Shown: in pieces, positions 1 through 8,525 of the stretch
How positions within the stretch are numbered: position 1 is the first letter of the stretch
How the letters are laid out: every line of letters starts with the position of its first letter
Assembly (NCBI GenBank): GCA_945867155.1
Contig: CAMBHL010000001.1
Location: 124,001-188,000, forward strand
Source of the DNA: an uncultured Eubacteriaceae bacterium
Lineage (GTDB): Bacteria > Bacillota > Clostridia > Eubacteriales > Eubacteriaceae
Direction of reading: 5' to 3'
DNA: 64,000 bases
Translations under genes and position numbers: made by a program
The notes under the pieces: model-generated
The model's database searches: none
Told to the model about the DNA's origin: nothing
The model's input: the letters and a program-made list of their open reading frames with translations, nothing else

Positions 1-663
1 ATTTTCAAGAAAATTCGTCCTTCATACAGCATCAACAAAAATGACGTGTTCTTGGACTTTAACCGTTACCGCATCAGCGATATCCATCATTACGATGAAG
101 CGCATTCTGACTACGTCTACGCAGACATGATGATTATTAAAAAATCTGTATTAATGGACTTGCTCGAAAAAGCCAACGCAACCGGTGAATGGGATTTAAT
201 GGACGTCATCTGCGACAATATCGACACCCTGCGCATTTTTGGCGCACCCCATACCGGCTATCTTTCACGTATCAATTCAATGCAGCGTTACCGCGAAGTC
301 AATCAGGACCTGTTGGATTTCGATGTCATGGAAGAATTGTTCCATGGTGAACACCAGATTTATACAAAAACCAAAGACAACCATCCGACCAATTACGGGC
401 CTGATGTCTCTGTTAACCATTCAATTGTCGGATCTGGCTGCAAGATTGAAGGAAAAATCAACAATTCTGTTTTATTTAGAGATTCTAAAATTGGGAAAGA
501 TTCCCATATTGACAACTGCATCATCATGCAGCATGCAGTCATCGGTGACCATGTGACCTTAAAAAATGTCATTCTGGATAAAAACTGCACCATTCGTGAC
601 AAAGCAACCTTAATCGGCACAAAAGATGCTCCCATTATTTTGACGAAAGGAAGGAGTCTGTAA
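1..663 (+). CDS. glgD: Glucose-1-phosphate adenylyltransferase-like subunit GlgD, C-terminal part
   Basis: The reading frame is already open at base 1, so the N-terminal nucleotidyltransferase core lies outside the window. The visible part ends with a series of hexapeptide-type repeats (NHSIVGSGCKIEG, then DSKIGKDSHI and AVIGDHVTL), the left-handed beta-helix at the C-terminus of ADP-glucose pyrophosphorylase family proteins. GlgD is the non-catalytic or regulatory partner of GlgC in Firmicutes glycogen synthesis, and glgC would be expected just upstream. The stop codon overlaps the glgA start by one base, indicating one operon. GlgD rather than GlgC is chosen from overall resemblance and the glgA neighbour. 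The in-frame GTG at 46 is internal and is not the start. Confidence 0.85.
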   Translation: MFKKIRPSYSINKNDVFLDFNRYRISDIHHYDEAHSDYVYADMMIIKKSVLMDLLEKANATGEWDLMDVICDNIDTLRIFGAPHTGYLSRINSMQRYREVNQDLLDFDVMEELFHGEHQIYTKTKDNHPTNYGPDVSVNHSIVGSGCKIEGKINNSVLFRDSKIGKDSHIDNCIIMQHAVIGDHVTLKNVILDKNCTIRDKATLIGTKDAPIILTKGRSL

Positions 664-2096
664 TGGATAAGCTTAAAATATTGTTTGCGGCTTCTGAAGC
701 CTTCCCTTTTGCCAAAAGCGGTGGCTTGGGAGACGTCATTGGTTCGCTGCCAAAGGCTTTCCCGCCAGAAGAAACAGATGTTCGTGTTGTGATTCCAAAA
801 TACGAATGTATTCCGGAAACATATACTCGCCAATTTAAGTTTATCACATCCTTTTATGTCCATATCGGCTCTAATGACCAGTACTGCGGGATCTTAGAAT
901 ACAAAAGCGACAATGTCACGTTTTACTTCCTGGATAACGAATATTACTTTAAACGTCCAGGACTGTACGGCTACTATGATGAAGCAGAACGCTTCATCTT
1001 TTTCTGCCGTGCCGTTTTGGAATTTATTCCGTACGTTGATTTTTATCCAGATGTGCTTCACTGTCACGATTGGCAGACGGCTTTAATCCCCTATTTATAT
1101 AAGGAACAGTACAGCTGGCACTATCAGAATATGAAAACCGTCTTTACGATTCACAATTTAAAATTCCAAGGCGTTTACGGCTTTAAAGACATCGCCAATC
1201 TCATTAACTTTGATTATTTTCCGTCCACCCTGGAATTCTACAAAGATGTCAACTTTATGAAAGGAGCCTTGTATTCTTCGGACCTGGTCACCACCGTCTC
1301 CCCCACCTACGCGGAAGAAATCAAAGATCCGTACTACGGGGAAAACTTAGACGGCGTTATCCGCGATATTGCTGATCATGAAGTAGGGATTTTAAACGGC
1401 ATTAATGTCAAAGAGTACAATCCTCAGACAGACCCGCACATTTGGGAAAACTACACCATGGATTACCGCAAAAAGGTAAAGAATAAAACTGCACTCCAAC
1501 GTCATCTCAATCTTCCTGTCGATCCGGACAAACCCATGATTGCCATGATCACGCGCCTGACCGAACAGAAAGGCTTGGATCTCGTCGCTGCGGTCATTCA
1601 TGAAATCCTGCAAATGGAACTGCAGTTCGTCGTTCTCGGGACTGGCGATGCCGGATACGAAAATATGCTCCGCGATGTCGCCGGTTACTATCCGAACAAA
1701 ATGCGGGCCTGCATTACATTTGATGAAGATTTGTCACGAAAGATCTATGCCGGATCAGATATGTTCTTAATGCCTTCAAAATTTGAACCCTGCGGGCTGT
1801 CGCAGATGATCGCCATGCGTTATGGTTCAATCCCGATTGTGCGGGAAACAGGCGGTTTAAAAGATACCGTTCACTACTACAATGCCCAGACAAAAGAAGG
1901 CAACGGCTATTCTTTTGCAACGTACAACGCCCATGACATGCTGTTTACAATTCAAAAGGCCGTGGGATTATTTTACGATTATAAAGAAGATTGGAAACAA
2001 TTGACCCGGAATGCTTTATTAAGCGATTTTAACTGGTCTCACTCCGCAGACACTTATCTTTACTACTACAAGAAAATTTGCGGCAGATTGAACTAA
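663..2096 (+). CDS. glgA: Glycogen synthase (ADP-glucose)
   Basis: GT5 family glycogen synthase of 477 residues, the normal bacterial length. The ADP-glucose binding motif KSGGLGDV is at residues 18-25, and the C-terminal GT-B domain carries PSKFEPCGLSQM followed by the ETGGL turn typical of the family. It extends alpha-1,4-glucan chains from ADP-glucose in the cytoplasm. The ATG overlaps the glgD stop (TAATG) behind AGGAGTCTG, so translation is coupled. Together with glgD before and a GH13 glycosidase after, it forms a glycogen metabolism operon. Confidence 0.95.
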   Translation: MDKLKILFAASEAFPFAKSGGLGDVIGSLPKAFPPEETDVRVVIPKYECIPETYTRQFKFITSFYVHIGSNDQYCGILEYKSDNVTFYFLDNEYYFKRPGLYGYYDEAERFIFFCRAVLEFIPYVDFYPDVLHCHDWQTALIPYLYKEQYSWHYQNMKTVFTIHNLKFQGVYGFKDIANLINFDYFPSTLEFYKDVNFMKGALYSSDLVTTVSPTYAEEIKDPYYGENLDGVIRDIADHEVGILNGINVKEYNPQTDPHIWENYTMDYRKKVKNKTALQRHLNLPVDPDKPMIAMITRLTEQKGLDLVAAVIHEILQMELQFVVLGTGDAGYENMLRDVAGYYPNKMRACITFDEDLSRKIYAGSDMFLMPSKFEPCGLSQMIAMRYGSIPIVRETGGLKDTVHYYNAQTKEGNGYSFATYNAHDMLFTIQKAVGLFYDYKEDWKQLTRNALLSDFNWSHSADTYLYYYKKICGRLN

Positions 2097-2099
2097 AGT

Positions 2100-4064
2100 G
2101 TGGTGCGTATGTACTTTAGACACGATTCATTTGATTTAAGATTAAGAGAGCCATTTGGAGCTGTTCCAACTGGCTCTTCTGTTACCATAAAAGTCGAAGC
2201 GCAGGATGTTATGAACATCCGCCTTCAGACTTTTTTTAAAAATATGGAACGCTGGTATAACTTAGAACCTGAAGGCCATGACAATCTCTTCTGCGTTACC
2301 CTTCAAATGCCAAATGAGCCCGGTCTGCTCTGGTACCATTTTCAATTTGAAGCCTACAATCACCAATATCAATACGGGACGCAATCTGATCATCTCGGCG
2401 GAGAAGGTGAAATTTACGATCGTCAAAACGACGTGCCCTCTTATCAAATCACACTTTTTGATCAGGGCAGGCCGGTCCCGGAATGGTATAAAAACGGCAT
2501 CATGTACCAAATCTTTCCCGACCGATTTGCGAAACCGCAAAATCCCACCTTCCATCCCAGCTATTTTCCAGCCTCGATGATACACGGCAATTGGAATGAT
2601 ACCCCCCACTATTTTAGAAATGCGGACGGTTCGATTGATTACTGGGATTATTTCGGCGGCACTTTGGAAGGCATTATTGAAAAACTGGACTATTTAAAGT
2701 CACTTCACATCTCGATTCTCTACCTCAATCCTATTTTCGAGGCCAACAGCAATCATAAATATAATACGGCAGATTATAAAAAGATCGCCCGGGAATTTGG
2801 AGACGAGACCATTTTTAAACGCCTGTGCGCAGAAGCACAAAAGCGGAATATACATGTCATATTAGACGGAGTTTTCAACCATACCGGTGATGACTCCATC
2901 TATTTTAATAAATATGGCCGTTTCCAGTCCCTCGGTGCTTACCAGTCCCAGGATTCTCCTTATTACAGCTGGTATCGGTTCAGCCATTATCCCGATCAAT
3001 ACGATTCCTGGTGGGGAATCGGCAATATGCCAGATGTCGAAGAAAACAACCCGGATTACCGAAACTATATCTTTAAAGGTGAAGACAGTGTCATCAATAA
3101 ATGGACACAGGCTGGAGCTTCAGGATGGCGCTTGGATGTCGCCGATGAACTTCCGGATGATTTTATCGCGGATTTAAAATCAGCCCTTATGAAAAAAAAT
3201 GAAGATGCTGTGCTGATTGGCGAAGTGTGGGAAAATGCTTCTAATAAAATCTCATACGGCGTCCAGCGGCAATATTTTATGGGACATGAACTCGACGGGG
3301 TCATGAATTATCCTTTCAGACAGACATTTGTTGATTTTCTTTTATACCATATCTCATCAAAAACGGCCATTCGGCAAATGATGTCGCTGTACGAAACTTA
3401 TCCCAAGGAACAGTTCATGGCAAACATGAATCTCATTGATTCCCACGACCGACCCCGAGCCCTAACGGTGCTTTCCGGCATCGAAGATCAACAGATGACG
3501 GACAGTGAGAAAGAGCATTTTAGGTTAAAACCTGAGCAGCGTTCTCTCGCAGTCAACCGTCTTAAATTACTAAGTCTCATTCAGATGACCTTCCCTGGCG
3601 TTCCCTGTATTTATTATGGCGATGAGGCCGGCTGTGAAGGTTTCGGTGATCCGTACAACCGTGGTACTTATCCCTGGGGCAATGAAGACCGGGATCTCTT
3701 AAAATGGTATGAAGCCATCACAACGCTCCGGGCTAAAAGCAAAACCCTAATCCACGGCAGATGGTACCCGATCAATACCACAGCTGATCTTTTAGCCTAC
3801 CTCAGAGTCTATAAACAGACCGTCATTCTGTGTCTGTTCAACCGATCTGACCACGCTTTCGTTACGCTGAAACACAATCTTTTCCGCAATGTGATCGGCA
3901 GGGAAATGCTTCACCATACCTGGGAAAAATTAGACGGCATTACGGTGAAGCCGCTTTCTGCGAAAATCTATCGGCTCCAAATCACTGCAGGGAAACTTTT
4001 TCAAAACAATCAGCATGAAATTAAAAATTTATTGACACAAGTCATCGACGACGAAAACGCATAA
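2100..4064 (+). CDS. GH13 alpha-glycosidase (neopullulanase/maltogenic amylase type)
   Basis: About 650 residues. An N-terminal beta-rich domain of roughly 125 residues (CBM34-like) precedes a complete GH13 barrel. The conserved regions are visible: DGVFNHTG (region I), GWRLDVADE with the nucleophile Asp (region II), LIGEVWENA with the acid Glu (region III) and LIDSHDRPR with the third Asp (region IV). It should hydrolyse alpha-1,4 or alpha-1,6 links in malto-oligosaccharides; the absence of a signal peptide suggests cytoplasmic use on glycogen or imported dextrins. The start is uncertain: tandem GTG codons at 2100 and 2103 and an ATG at 2109 all lack a strong ribosome site, so coupling to glgA three bases upstream is likely. 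Confidence 0.88.
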   Translation: MVRMYFRHDSFDLRLREPFGAVPTGSSVTIKVEAQDVMNIRLQTFFKNMERWYNLEPEGHDNLFCVTLQMPNEPGLLWYHFQFEAYNHQYQYGTQSDHLGGEGEIYDRQNDVPSYQITLFDQGRPVPEWYKNGIMYQIFPDRFAKPQNPTFHPSYFPASMIHGNWNDTPHYFRNADGSIDYWDYFGGTLEGIIEKLDYLKSLHISILYLNPIFEANSNHKYNTADYKKIAREFGDETIFKRLCAEAQKRNIHVILDGVFNHTGDDSIYFNKYGRFQSLGAYQSQDSPYYSWYRFSHYPDQYDSWWGIGNMPDVEENNPDYRNYIFKGEDSVINKWTQAGASGWRLDVADELPDDFIADLKSALMKKNEDAVLIGEVWENASNKISYGVQRQYFMGHELDGVMNYPFRQTFVDFLLYHISSKTAIRQMMSLYETYPKEQFMANMNLIDSHDRPRALTVLSGIEDQQMTDSEKEHFRLKPEQRSLAVNRLKLLSLIQMTFPGVPCIYYGDEAGCEGFGDPYNRGTYPWGNEDRDLLKWYEAITTLRAKSKTLIHGRWYPINTTADLLAYLRVYKQTVILCLFNRSDHAFVTLKHNLFRNVIGREMLHHTWEKLDGITVKPLSAKIYRLQITAGKLFQNNQHEIKNLLTQVIDDENA

Positions 4065-4073
4065 CGCTTCAGT

Positions 4074-4117
4074 ATCATCTTTTCTCATAAATATTTGTGG
4101 GAAAAGATGATTTTTTT
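4074..4117 (+). terminator. Rho-independent terminator of the glycogen operon
   Basis: Inverted repeat ATCATCTTTTC / GAAAAGATGAT with a loop of about 16 bases, followed by a run of seven T. It sits ten bases after the glycosidase stop codon. Confidence 0.85.
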
Positions 4118-4170
4118 GGAAAAAATAGTTTTCAACTGAAATTTAAGATTAAAAAGTCATAATATTAATT

Positions 4171-4839
4171 ATGGAAACGAATCAAAAAAATCAAACGATC
4201 AATAGTATTTACGGCGATTATCAAAAACATCTTTGTGAAATTCTCGAGACTCTGACAAATCGCTTAAGCAAAGCAAATGAAACCTTCCGCCTGAAAAACG
4301 GTGAGGCATTATATGAACATATCAACGGGCGCATCAAAAGCGAACAAAGCATGCGCGACAAATGCAGACGCCGCGGTCTGCCCTGCACGCCCTATTCGGC
4401 ACTGCATGAACTGACCGACGCCATCGGGCTGCGCATTGTCACAACGTTTAGGGAAGATATTAATCAAGTGATCGAAACGATCGAGCATTTTGAAGACTGC
4501 AGGATTATTGAAAAAAAAGACTATATTCACAATGTCAAGCCCAACGGTTACCGCAGCTACCATCTCATTCTCGATTATGAGACGCCTTTTGAAGATGTCT
4601 GTGGGCACACGCCGGGACATTATTTTGTAGAAATCCAGCTCCGTACCATCGCGATGGACACTTGGGCTAGTCTGGAACATCAGGTTTCATATAAAAAAAA
4701 TATCGATCCGAAACGTGAAAAACTGATTCGTCAGGAACTCAAACGCTGTGCGGATGAACTTGCATCCTGTGATATTTCGATGCAGACGATACGGAATTTA
4801 ATTAGAGAGGACCATGCTCATGAAAATACTGCTCGCTGA
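4171..4839 (+). CDS. Small alarmone synthetase (RelA/SpoT domain, GTP pyrophosphokinase)
   Basis: A 222-residue protein with only a RelA/SpoT synthetase domain and no HD hydrolase, TGS or ACT parts, which is the small alarmone synthetase (RelP/RelQ) layout. The diagnostic stretches are VKPNGYRSYHLIL and VEIQLRTIAMDTWASLEHQ, holding the substrate-binding Tyr and the catalytic Glu. It should make (p)ppGpp from ATP and GDP/GTP. The gene overlaps the following response regulator, an unusual partnership suggesting that alarmone synthesis and the two-component system are co-expressed. No ribosome site precedes the ATG, and a TAATAT box ends only five bases before it, so a leaderless transcript is possible. 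Confidence 0.9.
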   Translation: METNQKNQTINSIYGDYQKHLCEILETLTNRLSKANETFRLKNGEALYEHINGRIKSEQSMRDKCRRRGLPCTPYSALHELTDAIGLRIVTTFREDINQVIETIEHFEDCRIIEKKDYIHNVKPNGYRSYHLILDYETPFEDVCGHTPGHYFVEIQLRTIAMDTWASLEHQVSYKKNIDPKREKLIRQELKRCADELASCDISMQTIRNLIREDHAHENTAR

Positions 4840-5509
4840 AGATGAAACGGCCATGCAAAGGGCCATTCAAGCTTTTTTAAGCATTCAGCACTGCGAAGTG
4901 GATCTCGCTTCAGACGGCCGAAAAGCTGTGGAAATGGCAGAGAACGGCGTGTACGACTGCTACGTTTTTGACATCATGATGCCGGGTATGAACGGCATCG
5001 ACGCGCTTCAGCATCTGCGCGGCAGCGGCGATAAAACACCAGCCATCTTTTTAACCGCAAAAGTTGAAGTGGACGATCGTGTGCATGGGCTCGAAGCCGG
5101 TGCCGATGATTATCTGACCAAACCTTTCGCCATGAAAGAACTTTTGGCACGTATTCACTCTGTCACACGCAGATCAGAAGAATACACCCCTTCCAAACTG
5201 ACTTTTGGGAATGTGGATTTTGATGCCGATAATGACACCTTAACCTGCAAAAGCTCGATTCAGCTTTCTTCACCTGAAGGCCGGATGATGCGCTATTTGC
5301 TCCTTAATCCCCAAAAATCCATTTCTTCTGAAACCTTGTATCACCATGTCTGGAACGAAAAGGAAAATCCAGACGCTGACGAACAGATGGTCTGGATTTA
5401 CATCTCTTATCTCAATCAAAAACTCGATGCTATTGATGCTGATATCAAAATATCAGGAGAAGAATCTGGACCTTTTTCCCTTGTTTCAAATCAATCAAAC
5501 GGCTTATGA
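4820..5509 (+). CDS. OmpR/PhoB-type response regulator
   Basis: A 229-residue regulator. The receiver domain starts MKILLAEDE with the acidic pocket, has the phospho-acceptor Asp51 in VFDIMMPGMNG and the conserved Lys in LTKPFAMKELLARI. A winged-helix DNA-binding domain fills the C-terminal third (SSPEGRMMRYLL and the QMVWIYISYLNQKL region). ATG 4820 is preferred over ATG 4814 because AGAGAGG at 4804-4810 is well spaced from it. The gene begins inside the end of the alarmone synthetase and its stop overlaps the kinase start by four bases, so the three genes form one coupled unit. Confidence 0.92.
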   Translation: MKILLAEDETAMQRAIQAFLSIQHCEVDLASDGRKAVEMAENGVYDCYVFDIMMPGMNGIDALQHLRGSGDKTPAIFLTAKVEVDDRVHGLEAGADDYLTKPFAMKELLARIHSVTRRSEEYTPSKLTFGNVDFDADNDTLTCKSSIQLSSPEGRMMRYLLLNPQKSISSETLYHHVWNEKENPDADEQMVWIYISYLNQKLDAIDADIKISGEESGPFSLVSNQSNGL

Positions 5510-6783
5510 TCAAAACACTGCAAAAAAAATTCATTCTGGTCTCAACTTGTGTCGTCGCCTTGATCCTCCTCGCCGTTCTTGGTTTGATCAATGTGATGTA
5601 CATGCGGCAGTCCAACAATGAAATTCAGGAGGTTCTCAAATATATTTCACAGAATCACGGGGAACTGCCTTCGAACATCAACCTGAAAAACACCACGATG
5701 AATCGGCTTCAGCTTAACGACGAATCACCGTCACAGATTCGCTATTTCAGCGTTTTTATCGATAGTCATGATATGCCTGTACACTATGATCTGTCACACA
5801 TCACTTCAATTCATCGTGCATCCGCAAAAAAAATGGTGCGCAAAATTCTGGCTTTCGAAAAAAATTACCAATGGATTAAAGGCAGTCCATTTCAGCGTTT
5901 AAAACGCCTTCAGCAGAATCATTTATCTTTTGCGTACTACATTTCCAAGCCTGACAGCAGCGGACAGCGAATGATCATTTTTATGGACACCTCGTATTTT
6001 GACAATTCAAATCACGAGATTTTCAACTTCTCAGCTACTTTTGGACTGTTCTGCCTACTCGCTTTCTTTATTATCGTGAGCCTGTTTTCAAAGCGAGTTC
6101 TGCATCCGATCATCGAAAATACTGAAAAGCAGAAAAGGTTTATTACCAATGCCGGACATGAATTAAAAACGCCTCTTTCCATTATTTCTGCCAACACGGA
6201 AGTAACCGAAGCCCTCAACGGCAAAAATGAATGGACCCAGTCAACCCTCAATCAAGTCAAACGGTTAAATGATCTTGTCAACAGCTTGATGACCATTTCC
6301 CGCCTTGAAGAGCAGCAGAATCTGCAGATCTCCACCGTCGATTTATCTCAAGTCACGCTGAAAATTGCAAAAGAGTACCGCAGCACAGCCATCAAAAAAG
6401 GCCTCACTTTGAGTACAACGATTAAAGAGCACGTCAAAGTGAAGGCCGAAGAAAAAACATTAGAAGAACTGCTTAATATTTTGCTGGACAACGCCGTCAA
6501 ATACTGCGACCCCGGCGGCATTATCACTGTCAATGTCGATTCAAAAGGGTTTAGCAACAAATACCTGTCTGTTTCGAATACTTATCAAAACGGTGACAAA
6601 ATCGATACCTCAAAATTATTCGAACGGTTCTACCGCGGAGATATTTCCCACAACAACAAAATTTCCGGCTCTGGGATTGGGCTTTCCATGGCGAAGGGCA
6701 TCTCTGATTTTTACAATACCCAGATTAAAGCCAACTGGCATGACGGCATCATGACCATTATGGTGAGCAATTTTAAATCGTGA
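5506..6783 (+). CDS. Sensor histidine kinase
   Basis: A 425-residue membrane kinase, partner of the regulator whose stop codon it overlaps (ATGA). A transmembrane segment at about residues 8-30 and another at about 172-195 enclose an extracytoplasmic sensor region of about 140 residues with no recognised ligand fold. The phospho-acceptor is His218 in GHELKTPLSIIS. The ATPase domain has the N box (LLDNAVKYCDPGG) and the G box (GSGIGLSMAKGI). The signal sensed cannot be read from the sequence. Its end lies three bases from the convergent rlmH, without an obvious terminator between them. Confidence 0.93.
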   Translation: MIKTLQKKFILVSTCVVALILLAVLGLINVMYMRQSNNEIQEVLKYISQNHGELPSNINLKNTTMNRLQLNDESPSQIRYFSVFIDSHDMPVHYDLSHITSIHRASAKKMVRKILAFEKNYQWIKGSPFQRLKRLQQNHLSFAYYISKPDSSGQRMIIFMDTSYFDNSNHEIFNFSATFGLFCLLAFFIIVSLFSKRVLHPIIENTEKQKRFITNAGHELKTPLSIISANTEVTEALNGKNEWTQSTLNQVKRLNDLVNSLMTISRLEEQQNLQISTVDLSQVTLKIAKEYRSTAIKKGLTLSTTIKEHVKVKAEEKTLEELLNILLDNAVKYCDPGGIITVNVDSKGFSNKYLSVSNTYQNGDKIDTSKLFERFYRGDISHNNKISGSGIGLSMAKGISDFYNTQIKANWHDGIMTIMVSNFKS

Positions 6784-6786
6784 CCG

Positions 6787-7263
6787 TCATTTATGATATT
6801 TTCGCCCCGCGTGAATCATAAATCCTCTGTAAATCTGTTCCAGTACGAGGATGCGAGTCATCAGGTGCGTAAATGTTAATTTTGACAGCTGCCATCTTTC
6901 GTCAGCCCGCTTGACGAGTGCTTCGCCTGGCCCCAATGATCCCGCTATGACGAAAACGATATGAGAAGCCTGCATCTGCCAGTCAGCCATCACTTTGGAA
7001 AAGGCCACTGAATCCCACTGTCTGCCGTGTAAATCCAAAAGAACAACGAAATCTTTTGGATTTATTTTTTTGAGCACCCGTTCTGCTTCTACATTTACAA
7101 TGTGTTCTTTTTCTTTTGATCTTTCTGAATGGCGGTCTGGCTCATCCTTCACTTCGACGACACTGACCTTTGCAAAAGCCGAAAGTCTTTTAGTGTATTC
7201 GTCCTGAAGCGCCCGCAATGCCTTCGATTTCTGATGACCAACCGCAAGAACCGTAATCTTCAT
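6787..7263 (-). CDS. rlmH: 23S rRNA (pseudouridine-1915-N3)-methyltransferase RlmH
   Basis: A 158-residue SPOUT-class methyltransferase, matching the usual length of 155-160. The N-terminus (MKITVLAVG) and the C-terminal knot with IAGSLGPGEALVKRAD, KLTFTHLMTRILVLEQIYR and the terminal HAGRKYHK are characteristic. It methylates pseudouridine 1915 in helix 69 of 23S rRNA. It lies eight bases after the DUF1638 gene on the same strand, so the two are probably co-transcribed. Confidence 0.96.
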   Translation of the reverse strand: MKITVLAVGHQKSKALRALQDEYTKRLSAFAKVSVVEVKDEPDRHSERSKEKEHIVNVEAERVLKKINPKDFVVLLDLHGRQWDSVAFSKVMADWQMQASHIVFVIAGSLGPGEALVKRADERWQLSKLTFTHLMTRILVLEQIYRGFMIHAGRKYHK

Positions 7264-7271
7264 ATTTTTTA

Positions 7272-7964
7272 TTATTTTGATGCCTGGTAGTCCAGCCAGT
7301 TTTTTTCAAAAAAGTTATCCATGGTAATCCGTTCTCCTGGCTGCTTCACAACAAACTGATCGTCCCAGCGGCCCGTAATCAGTTTTTCAATCAGCAAATT
7401 TGATCCTGGAACCAGTTGAATCTGCGCTTTGATAAGCTGTGCAGAATCCTGGATTTCTTTCTGGTATTTTTGATTTCCAGTATCTTCGCATTCTGAAGTC
7501 ACCACATCGAGATAAGGATAATCCTTAAACCAATCGTCAAAAATCTCTTTGGTTTTTTCAGTCCCATATTGTTTAGCAAATTTATGAAATAATTTTTTCG
7601 GTGAAAACAGGCCGGACATGATATTAAACAAATAATAATGCCCCTTCTTCTTTAAATCCGGACTGTAGTTTTCTGTCGTTTGAAGGGCCATGCTGACGCA
7701 GTCATCGACACGGGGAATTACGACCTTGCGGTCAAAGACGACATCTTCCCACACGCCGCCGCAGTACCCCTGAGCGACCAGCACCGTATCAAAATCCCTC
7801 GGTATGCGCTTCGACATCGTCATGATCAGCTCTTCACGCATTTTTTTCGGAGCTGAGTGCAAATTCATATTCAGACAAATCACCGGAAAATCGACACCAC
7901 ATTTTTCTTTTGCTGCCAGAACATGAGGCAGCAGATTTCCGCACGATAAAATGATTGGTTTCAA
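7272..7964 (-). CDS. DUF1638 domain-containing protein
   Basis: A 230-residue soluble protein recognised as DUF1638 from its start (KPIILSCGNLLPHVL) and the Cys/Asp-rich core (AQGYCGGVWEDV, IPRVDDCVSMAL). The family is found mainly in methanogens and acetogenic Clostridia, often near corrinoid methyltransferase genes; no such gene is visible here, where the neighbour is rlmH. Conserved Cys residues could bind a metal or cofactor (inference). A strong GGAGGGG ribosome site precedes the start. The biochemical function is unknown. Confidence 0.75.
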   Translation of the reverse strand: MKPIILSCGNLLPHVLAAKEKCGVDFPVICLNMNLHSAPKKMREELIMTMSKRIPRDFDTVLVAQGYCGGVWEDVVFDRKVVIPRVDDCVSMALQTTENYSPDLKKKGHYYLFNIMSGLFSPKKLFHKFAKQYGTEKTKEIFDDWFKDYPYLDVVTSECEDTGNQKYQKEIQDSAQLIKAQIQLVPGSNLLIEKLITGRWDDQFVVKQPGERITMDNFFEKNWLDYQASK

Positions 7965-8073
7965 AGTATCATCCCCTCCTTCTTATGATTTTATGATAGA
8001 ATAAGAACAGAAAATTTAAAAGAGAATTATTTATGTTTTAATTAAAATATTCAAAAAGTACAGAAAGGTTATC

Positions 8074-8484
8074 ATGACGAAACAACTCTCTCTCTTCACT
8101 GAAAACAAACGGGGCGCGTTAAAACAGATTACCGGCACTCTGAAACAGGCCAACATCAACATCAATACCATGCTCTCTAACGATTCCGCTGAATACGGCA
8201 TCATCCGCATGATCGTCGATCAGCCTGATGAAGCACTGAAAGCGCTTTTAGACGCCGGCTACATGTGCCGCCTTGACGACGTGATTGCGGTGAACATGCC
8301 GGATACCCCCGGCTCACTGCACGTTATTCTCGACGCCCTTGACCGAGGACGGATCAACATCGATTACTTGTACATTTCCTATGACAGAAAAGCGGCCACA
8401 CCGATTGCGATCTTAAAAACCTCAGAACCTGAAACCCCCGCCTATCTCATCGGACAGGGCTTCACCATCGCTGAAAACTTATAA
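8074..8484 (+). CDS. Tandem ACT-domain amino-acid-binding protein
   Basis: A 136-residue protein consisting of two ACT domains: residues 1-68 (SLFTENKRGALKQITGTL) and 69-136 (VNMPDTPGSLHVILDAL), each with the Gly-containing ligand turn (NKRGAL, TPGSL). Stand-alone tandem ACT proteins of this size are regulatory and usually bind an amino acid. The convergent neighbour is an aromatic pathway DAHP synthase, which makes an aromatic ligand possible but unproven. GAAAGG stands before the ATG. Confidence 0.85.
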   Translation: MTKQLSLFTENKRGALKQITGTLKQANININTMLSNDSAEYGIIRMIVDQPDEALKALLDAGYMCRLDDVIAVNMPDTPGSLHVILDALDRGRINIDYLYISYDRKAATPIAILKTSEPETPAYLIGQGFTIAENL

Positions 8485-8485
8485 A

Positions 8486-8525
8486 AATAACGCGTGATAT
8501 CCAAAAATATCACGCGTTGTTATTT
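8486..8525. terminator. Bidirectional terminator between the ACT gene and DAHP synthase
   Basis: A 12-bp perfect stem AACGCGTGATAT / ATATCACGCGTT with a six-base loop. It is followed by a T-rich tail on the plus strand and by A-rich bases that give a T tail on the minus strand, so it can stop both convergent genes. Confidence 0.9.

Noticed and set aside
7272-7964. A corrinoid methyltransferase operon around the DUF1638 gene
   Set aside because: No methyltransferase, corrinoid protein or activator gene is found within reach; the neighbours are rlmH and an ACT protein.
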